A stretch of DNA of 64,000 bases from Rhodothermales bacterium (GTDB lineage Bacteria > Bacteroidota > Rhodothermia > Rhodothermales > JANQRZ01). The DNA lies in contig JANQRZ010000007.1 in NCBI GenBank assembly GCA_028284265.1, forward strand, positions 1-64,000, given 5' to 3'. The notes below the pieces were generated by a model that made no database searches, was not told the DNA's origin, and worked only from the letters and a program-made list of their open reading frames with translations. Numbering within the stretch: position 1 is the stretch's first letter; the number at the start of each line of letters is the position of its first letter. A program made the position numbers and the translations under genes. Below are positions 24,874-33,102 of this stretch, piece by piece.

Positions 24874-27336
24874 TCAGCCTCGCGGGCTGGGTTCTGCCAG
24901 CGCCTCGGGCGGTTCGGTCACGGATTCCTCTACTGTGGCCAGGACTTCAGAGGGGAGCTTGCCGGTGAGTTCGCGGAACACTTTGGCGAAGTAGGAGACA
25001 CTGTTGAAGCCGACATCGTAGGCGATCTGGCTGACGGTGCCTGCCCGTCCCCGCAGAAGTTTCTCGGCTCGCCTCAGCCGGTACGTCCGAATGAGTTCGA
25101 CCGGCGTCTGATCCGCGATGGCGCGGAGCTTCCGCTTGAGTTGGGCCGGGCTAATGGCGGCTTCTTCCGCAAGCTGAACCACCGTGAAGTCGGCATCGTC
25201 GATGTGCGATTCTACGATAGCATAGAGGCTCTCCAGAAACGCAGCGTCCGCCGACTGCACCGGGCGGTCGAGCGGTTCGAGGACGACCTCTTGGCTGAAG
25301 CGCTCCCGCATCGTCCGCCGCCGCCGGATGAGGTTGGCGGCGCGGGCCAGCAACTCTTCCCCGATGAACGGTTTCGTGAGGTAGGCGTCGGCCCCCGTGT
25401 CGAAGCCCGCGATGCGGGTCTCGTCGCCGCCCCGGGCTGTGAGCAGGATGACGGGCGTACTGGCGAGCGCCTCGTCGTCGCGGATGCGCTGGCAGAGTTC
25501 CAGCCCATCCATGACTGGCATCAGGATGTCGCTCACGACGAGGTCAGGGCGACGCTCTCGGGCGAGGCGGAGGGCCGCTTCACCGTTCTCGGCTTCGATG
25601 AGGCGGTAGTGCGGCTCAAAGTGGCGGCGGACCATCTCGCGGAGATCGCCGTGGTCGTCCACGATGAGGACGAGGGGCGGCGGTGTGCCGTTCGAGTCGG
25701 GGAGAACAGGTACGACAGGTGGCGGCGCAGCGGTTGAATGCGGCGAGTCGGGGATGCTCCGGGTGGCGAGGAGCGATTCTTCGGGCGGCAGGCTCGGTGC
25801 CGGGAAGGCTTCCTTCTCCGGCGCATCGTCCACGCACTCATGCGGGGCGAGGTGGTACTGCCCGAGTTGGAGTCGGACCGTGAACGTGCTGCCGAACCCG
25901 AGTCGGCTCTCAGCCCGGACCTCGCCTCGGTGCAACTCCACCAACTCCTTCACAATCGACAGCCCGATGCCCGTGCCTTGGTTGGACGGCGAGGCGTTGG
26001 CCTGATAGAACCGGTCGAAGATGTGCGGGAGCTTGTCGCTGGAGATACCCACGCCGGTGTCCTCTATGGCGATCTCCGCATAGTCGGGCAGGGGGGCGAC
26101 CTCGCTATCTGCTTGTGTGGTAGAGCGCACGGAGACGAGCACCTTGCCTCCCTGCGGCATCGCTTTGAGGGCATTGGCGAGGAGGTTGAAGACAATCTTC
26201 TCCAGCTTCTCCGAGTCGAAGTAGACCGGAAGGCGGTCGGTCTCGGTCTGGAACAGGAGGCGAATGCCGAGGCGTTCGGCTTCGGAGCCGAAGAGGTCCA
26301 CGGCGCGCTGGAGGAACGCAATGAGGTCGCCCTTCTGTGCGCGAAGCTCCATTCCTCCGGCTTCCAGCTTGGAGAGGTCGAGCAGTTGATTCACGAGACG
26401 CAGGAGGCGCAGTGCGTTGAGGCGGGCCACGTCGAGACTGTGGCGGGCGTAGTCGTCGAGGTCGCCCAGCTCGCCTCGGGTGACGCGCTCTAGTGGATCG
26501 AGGATGAGGGTGAGCGGCGTGCGGAACTCGTGGCTGAGGTTGGCGAAGAGCCGGCTCTTGAGATGCTCCATGCGGAGCAACTGGAGCGCCTGCTGCTCGA
26601 CCGTTGCTAGGGCTTCTTGCGCCTCAGCCTGGGCAGCTTGTGCCTCGGCCTGTGCTGTCTCGGCTTCAGTCCGGGCCTCTTCGGCTTGTGACCGTTCCTG
26701 TCGAGCTATGGCGAGTGCTTCCTCGGCCCGCTCCTTCTCTTGCTGGAGGGCTTGCGTCCGCTCGGCCACGAGGTGCGTGAGTTGCCGCGACTGTGCCCGG
26801 ACCTGCCGGGTCTGATACCAGAAGAGGAGAGTACCCAGCGCTACGATGCCTCCGAAGACCAGCAGGAAGAACCACCGCGTCTCGTAGAAGTACGGCTCGA
26901 TAAATACGGGGATCGCATGGGTGCGCGTCCAGTCGCCGCTCGTTGCTCGGGCCTCGACGCGGAAGGTGTACGAGCCGGGGTCGAGATCGCGGTAGTAAGC
27001 GAAGTTGCGACCCTCGGCTTCGACCCAGTCGGCGTCCAGCCCCTCCATCTGAAACCGGAACCGCACCGAGTCGGCGGCGACGGCTCCATAGCGGAACTCG
27101 ACGTTCCGGCGACCCAGCGGTGGGGCTACCGGCTCGCCCTCGCGGACGGGCAGCGGGAAGTCGTCCACGAACACCCGGTATATCTCGAACCACACCTCTT
27201 GCGTCTCCTGCGTGGCGGCAGCCTGCGACGCTGTCTCTGCATCGGCAGTTTGCGCGACGGCATGAGGCGCAGCGAGCCAGACCGCCATAGCGAGGCTGGC
27301 CGCGTAGAGGAGCCGAGATCGTAGGAGAGCCTTCAA
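24874..27336 (-). CDS. hybrid two-component sensor kinase/response regulator (AraC output)
   Basis: The 820-residue chain begins at TTG 27336, chosen because it gives a complete signal peptide (to about residue 29). Order of domains: periplasmic Y_Y_Y beta-sandwich (about 70-150, FRFQMEGLDADWVEAEG), one transmembrane helix (155-174), Ala/Glu/Gln-rich coiled coil (180-255), HisKA with H269 (LFANLSHEFRTPL), HATPase with DTGVG and GTGIGLSIVKE, receiver domain with phospho-acceptor D603 (VVSDILMPVMDG) and an AraC-type DNA-binding domain at 700-800. It is a one-protein sensing and transcription unit, but the beta-propeller common in Bacteroidota carbohydrate sensors is missing, so the signal is unknown. 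Confidence 0.93.
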   Translation of the reverse strand: MKALLRSRLLYAASLAMAVWLAAPHAVAQTADAETASQAAATQETQEVWFEIYRVFVDDFPLPVREGEPVAPPLGRRNVEFRYGAVAADSVRFRFQMEGLDADWVEAEGRNFAYYRDLDPGSYTFRVEARATSGDWTRTHAIPVFIEPYFYETRWFFLLVFGGIVALGTLLFWYQTRQVRAQSRQLTHLVAERTQALQQEKERAEEALAIARQERSQAEEARTEAETAQAEAQAAQAEAQEALATVEQQALQLLRMEHLKSRLFANLSHEFRTPLTLILDPLERVTRGELGDLDDYARHSLDVARLNALRLLRLVNQLLDLSKLEAGGMELRAQKGDLIAFLQRAVDLFGSEAERLGIRLLFQTETDRLPVYFDSEKLEKIVFNLLANALKAMPQGGKVLVSVRSTTQADSEVAPLPDYAEIAIEDTGVGISSDKLPHIFDRFYQANASPSNQGTGIGLSIVKELVELHRGEVRAESRLGFGSTFTVRLQLGQYHLAPHECVDDAPEKEAFPAPSLPPEESLLATRSIPDSPHSTAAPPPVVPVLPDSNGTPPPLVLIVDDHGDLREMVRRHFEPHYRLIEAENGEAALRLARERRPDLVVSDILMPVMDGLELCQRIRDDEALASTPVILLTARGGDETRIAGFDTGADAYLTKPFIGEELLARAANLIRRRRTMRERFSQEVVLEPLDRPVQSADAAFLESLYAIVESHIDDADFTVVQLAEEAAISPAQLKRKLRAIADQTPVELIRTYRLRRAEKLLRGRAGTVSQIAYDVGFNSVSYFAKVFRELTGKLPSEVLATVEESVTEPPEALAEPSPRG

Positions 27337-27588
27337 GCGCTCGGGGGCGTTTGCTCTGTACAGTGTGGATCTAAAAGGGAGAGTAGGGTAGCATCAGGAC
27401 AATCACTATACCAGCGGCGCAAACCTCTTTCAATCGCCCCTGAGACCACCAAAATATAGACGGATGACTAGAGTATAGGTCATGGGCGCTCTGATTAGCA
27501 ATACGAGCCAAGCGGTCTCCGACGGGTGCAAGCGCGGTGGACTTAGAGACATGCGCCGAATGCAGGCGTGAGGGTCCAACGTTCTACG

Positions 27589-29316
27589 CTACGATGTGCT
27601 GGGGAAGCGCTGGCTCTGGCGGTAGGGGAAGAGGTCCACCGGCTCGTCGGTGCGGTGCCACGCTTGCATCGAGCGCCAGAACGCCGGGTTCAGGAGGTTG
27701 TCGTGGTGGCGAAGGAAGACCGGGCGGAGGCGGGCCGGCAGACCGAGGAACTTCCCAATCTCGGCAGGAAAGACATCGTTCGGTGCGACGTGGAACCACG
27801 CCTCGGCGCTCATCTGCTCGAACTCGTCGCGGGCTTCAGGGAGGGCGCGGAAGGTGAAGGCGGAGAGGAGGTCAAGCTCGTCGTAGTCGTAGAAGATCAC
27901 CCGGCCCTGACGGGTCACGCCGAAGTTCTTGACGAGCATATCGCCAGGGAAGATGTTGGCCGCCGCGAGGTCTTTGATCGTGATCCCAAGATCGATTACC
28001 GCCTCACGCGCTGCGTCGTCATCCATCTCGCCGAGGTAGAGGTTGAGCGGTGTCACACGCCGCTCGGTGTAGAGGTGCTCGATCACCACGCTCTCGCCGT
28101 CCAGCCGGACCGTCTGCCCAGCGACGTTCAGCAGTTCCTCGAGGAGGTTAGGATCGAAGCGGTTGCGGGGAAACTCTAGGTGCTCGTATTCCTGCACGTC
28201 GGCGAGGCGACCGACGCGGTCGTGGAGCATCACGAAGCGGTACTTCTTCATCACCTCGGCCCGCGTGGTCTGCTTCGGCGGGTCGAAGCGGTCCTTGATG
28301 ATCTTGAACACCACATCGAAGCCGGGCAGCGTGAAGACGCGCATCACCATCCCCGGCGTGCCGCGTGCCGCCTCGAAGCGCTCGTCGGTTCGGGCGAGGT
28401 GGGCGCAGAGGTCGCGGTAGAGTTCGGTCTTGCCGTGCTTCGTGAAGCCGAGCGAGATGTAGAGTTCTGCGACGCGCTTCCTCGGCATCAGCGTCTTGAG
28501 GAAGCGGACGACGCCCCACGGCTGCGGGCAGACGACGTGGAAGTAGGACCTAGTGAACGAGAACACCATCGAGAGCGCGTTCGAGGTCAGCAGCACGGTG
28601 TCCACGCGGAGCACGTCGTCCTCGCCATCGGTGTGAAGGACCGGCAGGGCAAACGGGATGATCGTCCCGCTCGCTACGATCCGCCCGATGAGGTACGCGC
28701 CTTTGTTGCGGTAGAACACGGCCTCCAGCATCTCTACGTGGTCGATGCCATCAGCCCCGATCTCGCCTAGGTGGGATTCAATACGTTCGGCGACGAGGTG
28801 GGCGTCGCGCCCGATGTCCTCGAATGGTACGCCGAGGTCGTAGGCCTGGAGCACCGACTCGACGGTGTCGGCGGTGGTCGGGCCGAGCGTCACGAGGCTG
28901 GAGCACAGCGCGGCGTGGATCGACTCCGGGGCCGTCAGTCCGTCGGCGACAAACTCGATGAGCGGGTCCACACCGACGGTCGAGAAGACACGGCGGGTGA
29001 TCGAGTTGTAGAACGTCTCGGCGAGTTCGGCTTTGGGGTGGCCGATGAGGCGCTCGGCATAAGCGGTGCGCACCTCGGCCCACCGGTCGCGATTCTCCAC
29101 GTTAGACTCGAAGATGCGGCGCACGCGGCGGAGCGTCTGCTGGACGTGCTTCTCGTAGAGTGCCAGTCGCTCGCGGTCGTCCTGCGTGCCCTCGGCCCAT
29201 GCCTGCTGGGCGAAGCGCTGCGCGGCCCGCCGGGTGATTTCCTGAAAGCGGGCGTGGTAGGTCTCGAAGCCCTCTTCGATGTGGCGGGCTGCGTCGGCAG
29301 CGGGGGAGTCGGTCAC
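27589..29316 (-). CDS. aceK: isocitrate dehydrogenase kinase/phosphatase
   Basis: AceK phosphorylates and dephosphorylates isocitrate dehydrogenase and so sets the split between the TCA cycle and the glyoxylate shunt. Length is 575 residues from GTG 29316, close to the 578 of E. coli. The regulatory half (1-310) is followed by the kinase-like half: TPGMVMRVFTLPGFDVVFKI with the ATP lysine, DRFDPPKQTTRAEVMKKY, VIEHLYTERRVTPLNLYL, NIFPGDMLVKNFGVTRQG and VIFYDYDEL with the metal-binding Asp residues. The GTG overlaps the stop of the ion-channel gene (GTGA), so both are translated together. No icd, aceA or aceB gene is in the window. Confidence 0.93.
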   Translation of the reverse strand: MTDSPAADAARHIEEGFETYHARFQEITRRAAQRFAQQAWAEGTQDDRERLALYEKHVQQTLRRVRRIFESNVENRDRWAEVRTAYAERLIGHPKAELAETFYNSITRRVFSTVGVDPLIEFVADGLTAPESIHAALCSSLVTLGPTTADTVESVLQAYDLGVPFEDIGRDAHLVAERIESHLGEIGADGIDHVEMLEAVFYRNKGAYLIGRIVASGTIIPFALPVLHTDGEDDVLRVDTVLLTSNALSMVFSFTRSYFHVVCPQPWGVVRFLKTLMPRKRVAELYISLGFTKHGKTELYRDLCAHLARTDERFEAARGTPGMVMRVFTLPGFDVVFKIIKDRFDPPKQTTRAEVMKKYRFVMLHDRVGRLADVQEYEHLEFPRNRFDPNLLEELLNVAGQTVRLDGESVVIEHLYTERRVTPLNLYLGEMDDDAAREAVIDLGITIKDLAAANIFPGDMLVKNFGVTRQGRVIFYDYDELDLLSAFTFRALPEARDEFEQMSAEAWFHVAPNDVFPAEIGKFLGLPARLRPVFLRHHDNLLNPAFWRSMQAWHRTDEPVDLFPYRQSQRFPSTS

Positions 29317-30218
29317 GAGGGGCGGTCGGGAAGTGGGGGCGGCGGTGGGGCCGGATCGACGAGCGGGAGGCGCGTGCCGCAGATACGGCAGAAGACCGCA
29401 TCCAGCGGGTGCTCTTCGGTTCGGCACGCGACGCAGCGACGGGTCTCGAAGCGTGCGCGCGTGCTCGCAAGCTCCGCCGTCACAATGCCGGTCGGGACCG
29501 CGATGATGGCATAGCCCATAATCATGATGAACGCGGCGATGGCTTGCCCGAGGTTCGTCCCCGGCGAGATGTCGCCGTAACCGACGGTCGTGAGCGTGAC
29601 GATCGACCAGTAGATCGAGCGCGGGATGTTGTCGAATCCATTCTGGCCGCCCTCGACGACGTACATCAGCGAGCCGAAGATGACGTCGAGCGTGACGACG
29701 GCGAGGAGGAAAACCATGATCTTCCGGCGGCTCGCCCAGAGGGCCTGCCCGAGGAGGTTGGCTTCGGAGAGGTACTGGACCAGCTTGAGGATGCGAAAGA
29801 CGCGCAGGAAGCGCAGCATCCGAATCACCGTCAGCGCCTGCGCGCCGGGGAAGAACACGCTGAGGTAGGTCGGCAGGATCGCCAGCAGATCGATCACCCC
29901 GAAGAAGCTCCGGGCGTAGCGGCTCGGTCGCTTGACGCACACGAGCCGGAGCACGTACTCAATCGAGAAGAGGATCGTGAAGGTCCACTCAGCGATGCGA
30001 AGCTCGTCGCCGAAGACGGTACGGATGGAGACGACGCTTTCCAGCATCACCGCCAGCACCGAGAGGCCGATCACAATGATGAGGGCGAGGTCGAACCACC
30101 GGCCCGTCGCGGTCTGGTGGCCGAAGATGACTCCATAGAGTCTCGCCTGCCACGGTCTCGGCCCCGGCTCGATCTGGCGCGGGTAGACGTTGTCAGGAGT
30201 CGGTTGAAGCGCGGGCAT
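29313..30218 (-). CDS. voltage-gated potassium channel with C-terminal zinc ribbon
   Basis: The 301-residue product has six transmembrane helices of the Kv type. The S4 segment carries regularly spaced Arg residues (VIRMLRFLRVFRILKLVQY) and the pore loop holds the selectivity filter TLTTVGYGDISPG. The fold starts after a cytoplasmic N-terminal tail of about 40 residues. After S6 comes RARFETRRCVACRTEEH then VFCRICGTRL, a CxxC...CxxC zinc ribbon, and a proline-rich end. A cytosolic ribbon on such a channel is unusual and may sense or scaffold. Its stop overlaps the aceK start. Confidence 0.9.
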   Translation of the reverse strand: MPALQPTPDNVYPRQIEPGPRPWQARLYGVIFGHQTATGRWFDLALIIVIGLSVLAVMLESVVSIRTVFGDELRIAEWTFTILFSIEYVLRLVCVKRPSRYARSFFGVIDLLAILPTYLSVFFPGAQALTVIRMLRFLRVFRILKLVQYLSEANLLGQALWASRRKIMVFLLAVVTLDVIFGSLMYVVEGGQNGFDNIPRSIYWSIVTLTTVGYGDISPGTNLGQAIAAFIMIMGYAIIAVPTGIVTAELASTRARFETRRCVACRTEEHPLDAVFCRICGTRLPLVDPAPPPPPLPDRPS

Positions 30219-30333
30219 GAGGGGAGAAAGCTGCGGCGGCTCCGAAGATAGCCGAGTTGACTGATAACGGCGTAGCCGCTAAACTCAGAGATGCCAACTA
30301 TACGTCAACGTTTCGCGGCACCCCAGCGTTGCC

Positions 30334-30681
30334 ATGAGTGAAACCAAGCTCTCATTCGACGGCGATCAGATAAGGGTCGGTGCTCATCGTTGGAAGGCTC
30401 TTGCCCAAGTTCTCGACGCAGCTCAGATCGGGGATCTTGTCGTCCTCGTGCTCGACTGGACGCTGCTTTCGAAGGAGCGCTTCGGCCAAGTGCAAAATCT
30501 TCGAGCTTATACGTTCGACGGGCAGGAGGTGTGGACGGCAGAGCACCCGACGAATATGCGAATTGACTGTTACACAAACATCATCGAACGCGAGCCGCTC
30601 GTGGTTAACAACTTCTCCGGGTGCAGTTGTCTGATCGACCCAAGCAGTGGACACTTACTAGAGAGCACGTTCACGAAGTAA
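30334..30681 (+). CDS. hypothetical protein
   Basis: This is a 115-residue protein with no recognised family. Visible features are a central hydrophobic strand pair (LVVLVLDWTLL), an aromatic-rich segment (LRAYTFDGQEVWTAEHPT) and Cys residues at NFSGCSCLIDP. It has no signal peptide. The WxxEHP and CSC phrases give the look of a small beta-barrel, perhaps a toxin/immunity-type or phage-like small protein, but that is only an impression. It stands alone, with the inverted-repeat cassette starting 17 bases after its stop. Codon use is less G+C-biased than its neighbours. Confidence 0.55.
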   Translation: MSETKLSFDGDQIRVGAHRWKALAQVLDAAQIGDLVVLVLDWTLLSKERFGQVQNLRAYTFDGQEVWTAEHPTNMRIDCYTNIIEREPLVVNNFSGCSCLIDPSSGHLLESTFTK

Positions 30682-30697
30682 GTACGGTTGAGTATGC

Positions 30698-30738
30698 GTC
30701 CCCCCTCCTAGCAGGAGGGGGGACAGGGGGAGGTCGAG
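30698..30738. repeat. left terminal inverted repeat of the DUF559 cassette
   Basis: Positions 30698-30738 form the left border. The inner palindrome CCTCCTAGCAGGAGG could form a hairpin by itself. It pairs with 31131-31170 over nearly its full length with a few mismatches. Confidence 0.6.
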
Positions 30739-30752
30739 TGCCACGCAAATCC

Positions 30753-31124
30753 ATGAGCCGAGACGACCACAACCTCAAGCGGCTCAAACGCATTCGCCGC
30801 GACCTGCGCCGTCGGACTACCCCAGCCGAGCGAACGCTGTGGCAGATGCTGAAGCGCCGCCAACTCGACGGTCTCAAGTTCCGTCGCCAGTACAGCGTCG
30901 GCAGGTACGTCGTGGACTTTTTCTGTCCTGAAGCGCGGCTTGCCGTAGAACTCGACGGGGCGGTGCATGACGACCCACTCCGGTCAGAGTCTGATAGGGA
31001 GCGCGAGGTGTTCCTGCGAGCGGAAGGGATCAGGGTACTTCGGTTCGAGAACCGCCTAGTGTTTGAGCAGGGCGATCTTGTCGCGGAAGCGATTCGCGCG
31101 GCGGCGAGACAGGGGCAGGAATAG
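30753..31124 (+). CDS. DUF559 (Vsr-like endonuclease fold) protein
   Basis: I start at ATG 30753 (123 residues), 15 bases inside the left repeat. The opening KRLKRIRRDLRRRTTPAERT is followed by LWQMLKRRQLDGLKFRRQY, VVDFFCPEARLAVELDGAVH and RVLRFENRLVFEQ. These are the DUF559 signatures: D...E.DG.xH resembles the PD-(D/E)xK-like metal site of the Vsr endonuclease fold, with D and E available (VDFFC, AVELDG). A nuclease that moves or mobilises the cassette is possible. No biochemistry is known to me for this member. The reading frame ends seven bases before the right repeat. Confidence 0.8.
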   Translation: MSRDDHNLKRLKRIRRDLRRRTTPAERTLWQMLKRRQLDGLKFRRQYSVGRYVVDFFCPEARLAVELDGAVHDDPLRSESDREREVFLRAEGIRVLRFENRLVFEQGDLVAEAIRAAARQGQE

Positions 31125-31130
31125 CTCTGA

Positions 31131-31170
31131 CTCGACTCCCTCCTGTCCTCCCCCTGCTAGGGGGAGGGAC
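31131..31170. repeat. right terminal inverted repeat of the DUF559 cassette
   Basis: Positions 31131-31170 form the right border. Reverse-complemented it matches the left border (30698-30738). It contains CCCCCTGCTAGGGGG, the counterpart of the left palindrome. Confidence 0.6.
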
Positions 31171-31203
31171 TTGGATTCAGCGCGAGCGCTCGGCTTGAAC
31201 GAC

Positions 31204-31236
31204 GCGAGCCTGCTCGGAAAGACCGAACAGGCTCGC
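31204..31236 (-). terminator. hairpin after tRNA-Met
   Basis: A 9-base stem GCGAGCCTG / CAGGCTCGC encloses a second stem TCGG / CCGA with loop AAAGA. It begins seven bases beyond the CCA end of the tRNA gene. No T-run follows on the minus strand, so it may be a processing or termination hairpin. Confidence 0.45.
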
Positions 31237-31243
31237 GGAAACG

Positions 31244-31320
31244 TGGTGGCGTGGGGGAGACTTGAACTCCCGACCTCCGGGTTATGAATCCGACGCTCTA
31301 ACCAGCTGAGCTACCACGCC
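31244..31320 (-). tRNA. tRNA-Met (anticodon CAT)
   Basis: The minus strand folds as a full cloverleaf: acceptor GGCGTGG/CCACGCC, D arm GCTC...GAGC, anticodon loop TTCATAA (anticodon CAU), and T arm GGGAG-TTCAAGT-CTCCC. A discriminator A and the CCA end are encoded (31247 and 31246-31244). The acceptor start G1-C72 is paired, so this is not an initiator. It could also be tRNA-Ile2 with a modified C34; no evidence decides that here. Confidence 0.92.
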
Positions 31321-31332
31321 AGTGGAACACCC

Positions 31333-31361
31333 AAGATAGCGCGTCGCCAGCCCTTCGTCCA
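31333..31361 (-). promoter_or_regulatory. putative promoter of tRNA-Met
   Basis: On the minus strand a TGGACG box (31361-31356) and a TATCTT box (31338-31333) are 17 bases apart, with 12 bases to the first tRNA base. Both boxes match four of six bases of the sigma-70 consensus. Confidence 0.4.
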
Positions 31362-31437
31362 GCGCTCCGACGGTGAAGCCACTCCGAAAACGTCGGGCCG
31401 GGCGGCAGTATATTTCGGGCGGTCAAATCGAGTCGGC

Positions 31438-32610
31438 ATGGGGTGGGAACAGGTCATCGGACAGGCGCGAGCGGTGGAGACGCTGCGGCGGGCGCTCGAA
31501 GGCGAGCGGGTCGCCCATGCATATCTCTTTCATGGGCCAGACGGCGTCGGTAAGCGGGCGACGGCGCTGGCGCTAGCTCAGGCGCTCGAATGTCAGCAGC
31601 GCGGCCCCGGTGGTACCGATCCGTGCGGGACGTGCCCGGCTTGCCACAAGGCGGAGCGGATGCTCCACCCCGATATCCACATCTACCTCCCGCAGCCCAA
31701 AGACGCCTCGGCGGACGACGTGGCGGCCCGCTTCCAGCGCCTCGGCGAGAACCCCTACGCCGAGATCGACTACCGCCGCCGCCCGACGCTCGACGACCCG
31801 ACGAAGACCTCGACCAAGCAGGCGATCTACAACGTGGACCGCGTCCGCGAGATCACCCGCGACCTTCGCTACCGCCCCGCCGAGGGCCACGTCAACTTTG
31901 CTCTGCTGACCGACGCCGACCAGATGAACGAGTCGTCGGCGAACGCCTTCTTGAAGGGATTGGAGGAGCCGGGCGAGCAGACCGTCGTCGTCCTCACCGC
32001 AAGCCGCCCTGATCGGCTGCTGCCGACGATCCTCTCGCGCTGCCAGCGCCTCCGGTTCGACGTACTACCGCCCGAGGCTATCGAAGCAGCGCTCGTCGAG
32101 CGCGAAGGCATCGAGGCGGACCGCGCCGCGCTGCTGGCCCGCATGGCGGACGGGTCGTACACGCGGGCGCTGACGCTGGCCGATAGCGAGGAGCTAGCCC
32201 GGCAGCGTGCTCGCGTCCTCGCGTTCTTCCGTGCCGCGTTCTCCAGTGCAAGCGGTACGCTCGACGACCTCATCACCGACCTCACGGGCCTTGGGCGCGA
32301 AGGGTTGAAGGGCGTGCTCCACCTCATGCTCGGCTGGGTGCGCGACCTGCTGCTCGCCCGTCACGCCGGGGCCGAGGCGGCACTCGTCAACGTGGACCAG
32401 CGCGTCGCCGTCGAGGGTTTCGTCACCAACCTTCCGGCGGCGCAACTCGATGCAATGGTCAGCCTCGTCGAGCACGCACTCGACCTCGTGGAGCGCAACG
32501 CGAATCAGACGCTCGTATTGACCGTCCTCGCCGACGCATTGCGGGCGGCGATGCACGGGCAGGAACGTCGTCGCCTCTTCGCGCCACTCGCTGAGCCGAT
32601 GCCGGTGTAG
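31438..32610 (+). CDS. holB: DNA polymerase III delta-prime subunit
   Basis: The 390-residue product is a clamp-loader ATPase-like protein of the AAA+ family. MGWEQVIGQARAVETL opens it, Walker A-like GPDGVGKRATALALAQ lies near residue 34, a zinc module with C-x9-C-x2-C-x2-C (LECQQ...CGTCPACHK) follows, then the DADQMNESSANAFLKGLEEP region and sensor-1 ILSRCQRL. HolB is the stator that helps open the sliding clamp. A 65-residue insert after the zinc module, including QPKDASADDVAARF, makes it longer than E. coli HolB. The C-terminal collar domain is present. It stands alone between tRNA-Met and convergent lipoprotein gene. Confidence 0.92.
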   Translation: MGWEQVIGQARAVETLRRALEGERVAHAYLFHGPDGVGKRATALALAQALECQQRGPGGTDPCGTCPACHKAERMLHPDIHIYLPQPKDASADDVAARFQRLGENPYAEIDYRRRPTLDDPTKTSTKQAIYNVDRVREITRDLRYRPAEGHVNFALLTDADQMNESSANAFLKGLEEPGEQTVVVLTASRPDRLLPTILSRCQRLRFDVLPPEAIEAALVEREGIEADRAALLARMADGSYTRALTLADSEELARQRARVLAFFRAAFSSASGTLDDLITDLTGLGREGLKGVLHLMLGWVRDLLLARHAGAEAALVNVDQRVAVEGFVTNLPAAQLDAMVSLVEHALDLVERNANQTLVLTVLADALRAAMHGQERRRLFAPLAEPMPV

Positions 32611-32617
32611 GCTCGGG

Positions 32618-33007
32618 CTACGAGTTCGCGCCCTCTTCGGCGCACTCGCGCGCGACGTTGACCATAAACATCCCCGCTTGCGCGATCTCCTCGAAAGGCA
32701 TCTGCTCGCGGAGCCGTTTCGTCTCAGCTTCGTCCTCGCGGAGAGCGGCGATCTGGAAGGCGTAGCCGTCCTCGGATAGTTGTTCTTTGGCCTTCGCATC
32801 CGCGCACTCGCAGAGGGGGCGCTCCCAGTTCAGCTTCGCTAGACACGCCTCGACGAATTCGTCCTCGTCCATGCTGGCCGTGGTGGCCGCAGGTGTCTCT
32901 GTCATCTCGGCATCTGTGTCGCCCTCTGCGTTCATGTCACGCTCCGAGGGTGATTGGTTGCAGGCTGTCAGGAGGAGGAGGGGAAGGAGGAAGAGGGCGT
33001 ATTTCAT
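32618..33007 (-). CDS. small hypothetical lipoprotein
   Basis: The 129-residue product begins with MKYALFLLPLLLLTACNQSP, a lipoprotein signal peptide with lipobox LTAC. The mature part is acidic (EGDTDAEMTETPAATT) and then helical with three Cys residues (EACLAKLNWERPLCECADAK) and one near the end (ARECAEEG), suggesting disulfides. No family is recognised. It lies downstream of the CphA-like Mur ligase gene on the same strand with a 95-base gap, and converges on holB with seven bases between stops. Confidence 0.7.
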   Translation of the reverse strand: MKYALFLLPLLLLTACNQSPSERDMNAEGDTDAEMTETPAATTASMDEDEFVEACLAKLNWERPLCECADAKAKEQLSEDGYAFQIAALREDEAETKRLREQMPFEEIAQAGMFMVNVARECAEEGANS

Positions 33008-33102
33008 AGCTAAGGAAGATGGTAGTGGTTGATAGCAGGCCAGTGTACCTATCCGTGGGATTACGTGTCAAGTCTATGCACGAAAGCCTTTGTGTGGTTC
33101 CG

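Larger units (their letters stand above)
30698..31170. mobile_element. terminal-inverted-repeat cassette carrying a DUF559 gene
   Basis: The segment is bounded by a 41-base and a 40-base imperfect inverted repeat (30698-30738 and 31131-31170). Written from the outside in, both read GTCCC(C/T)CC.CCTAGCAGG and continue through a GGACAGG core to GTCGAG. Each also contains a small palindrome around CCTAGCAGG. The only gene between them is the DUF559 protein. Such genes with matching borders recur in many bacterial genomes, as I recall, which suggests a small mobile unit, here inserted between a hypothetical gene and tRNA-Met. Confidence 0.55.

Noticed and set aside
29317-29940. Upstream extension of aceK antisense-like frame within the channel gene
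   Set aside because: AceK's normal N-terminus begins at GTG 29316, and the length then equals the family norm.
30621-30752. Longer start for the DUF559 gene
   Set aside because: The extra residues are encoded by the inverted repeat and the end of the preceding gene.
30660-31240. CRISPR-like array
   Set aside because: The repeats are two inverted borders, not regularly spaced direct repeats with spacers.
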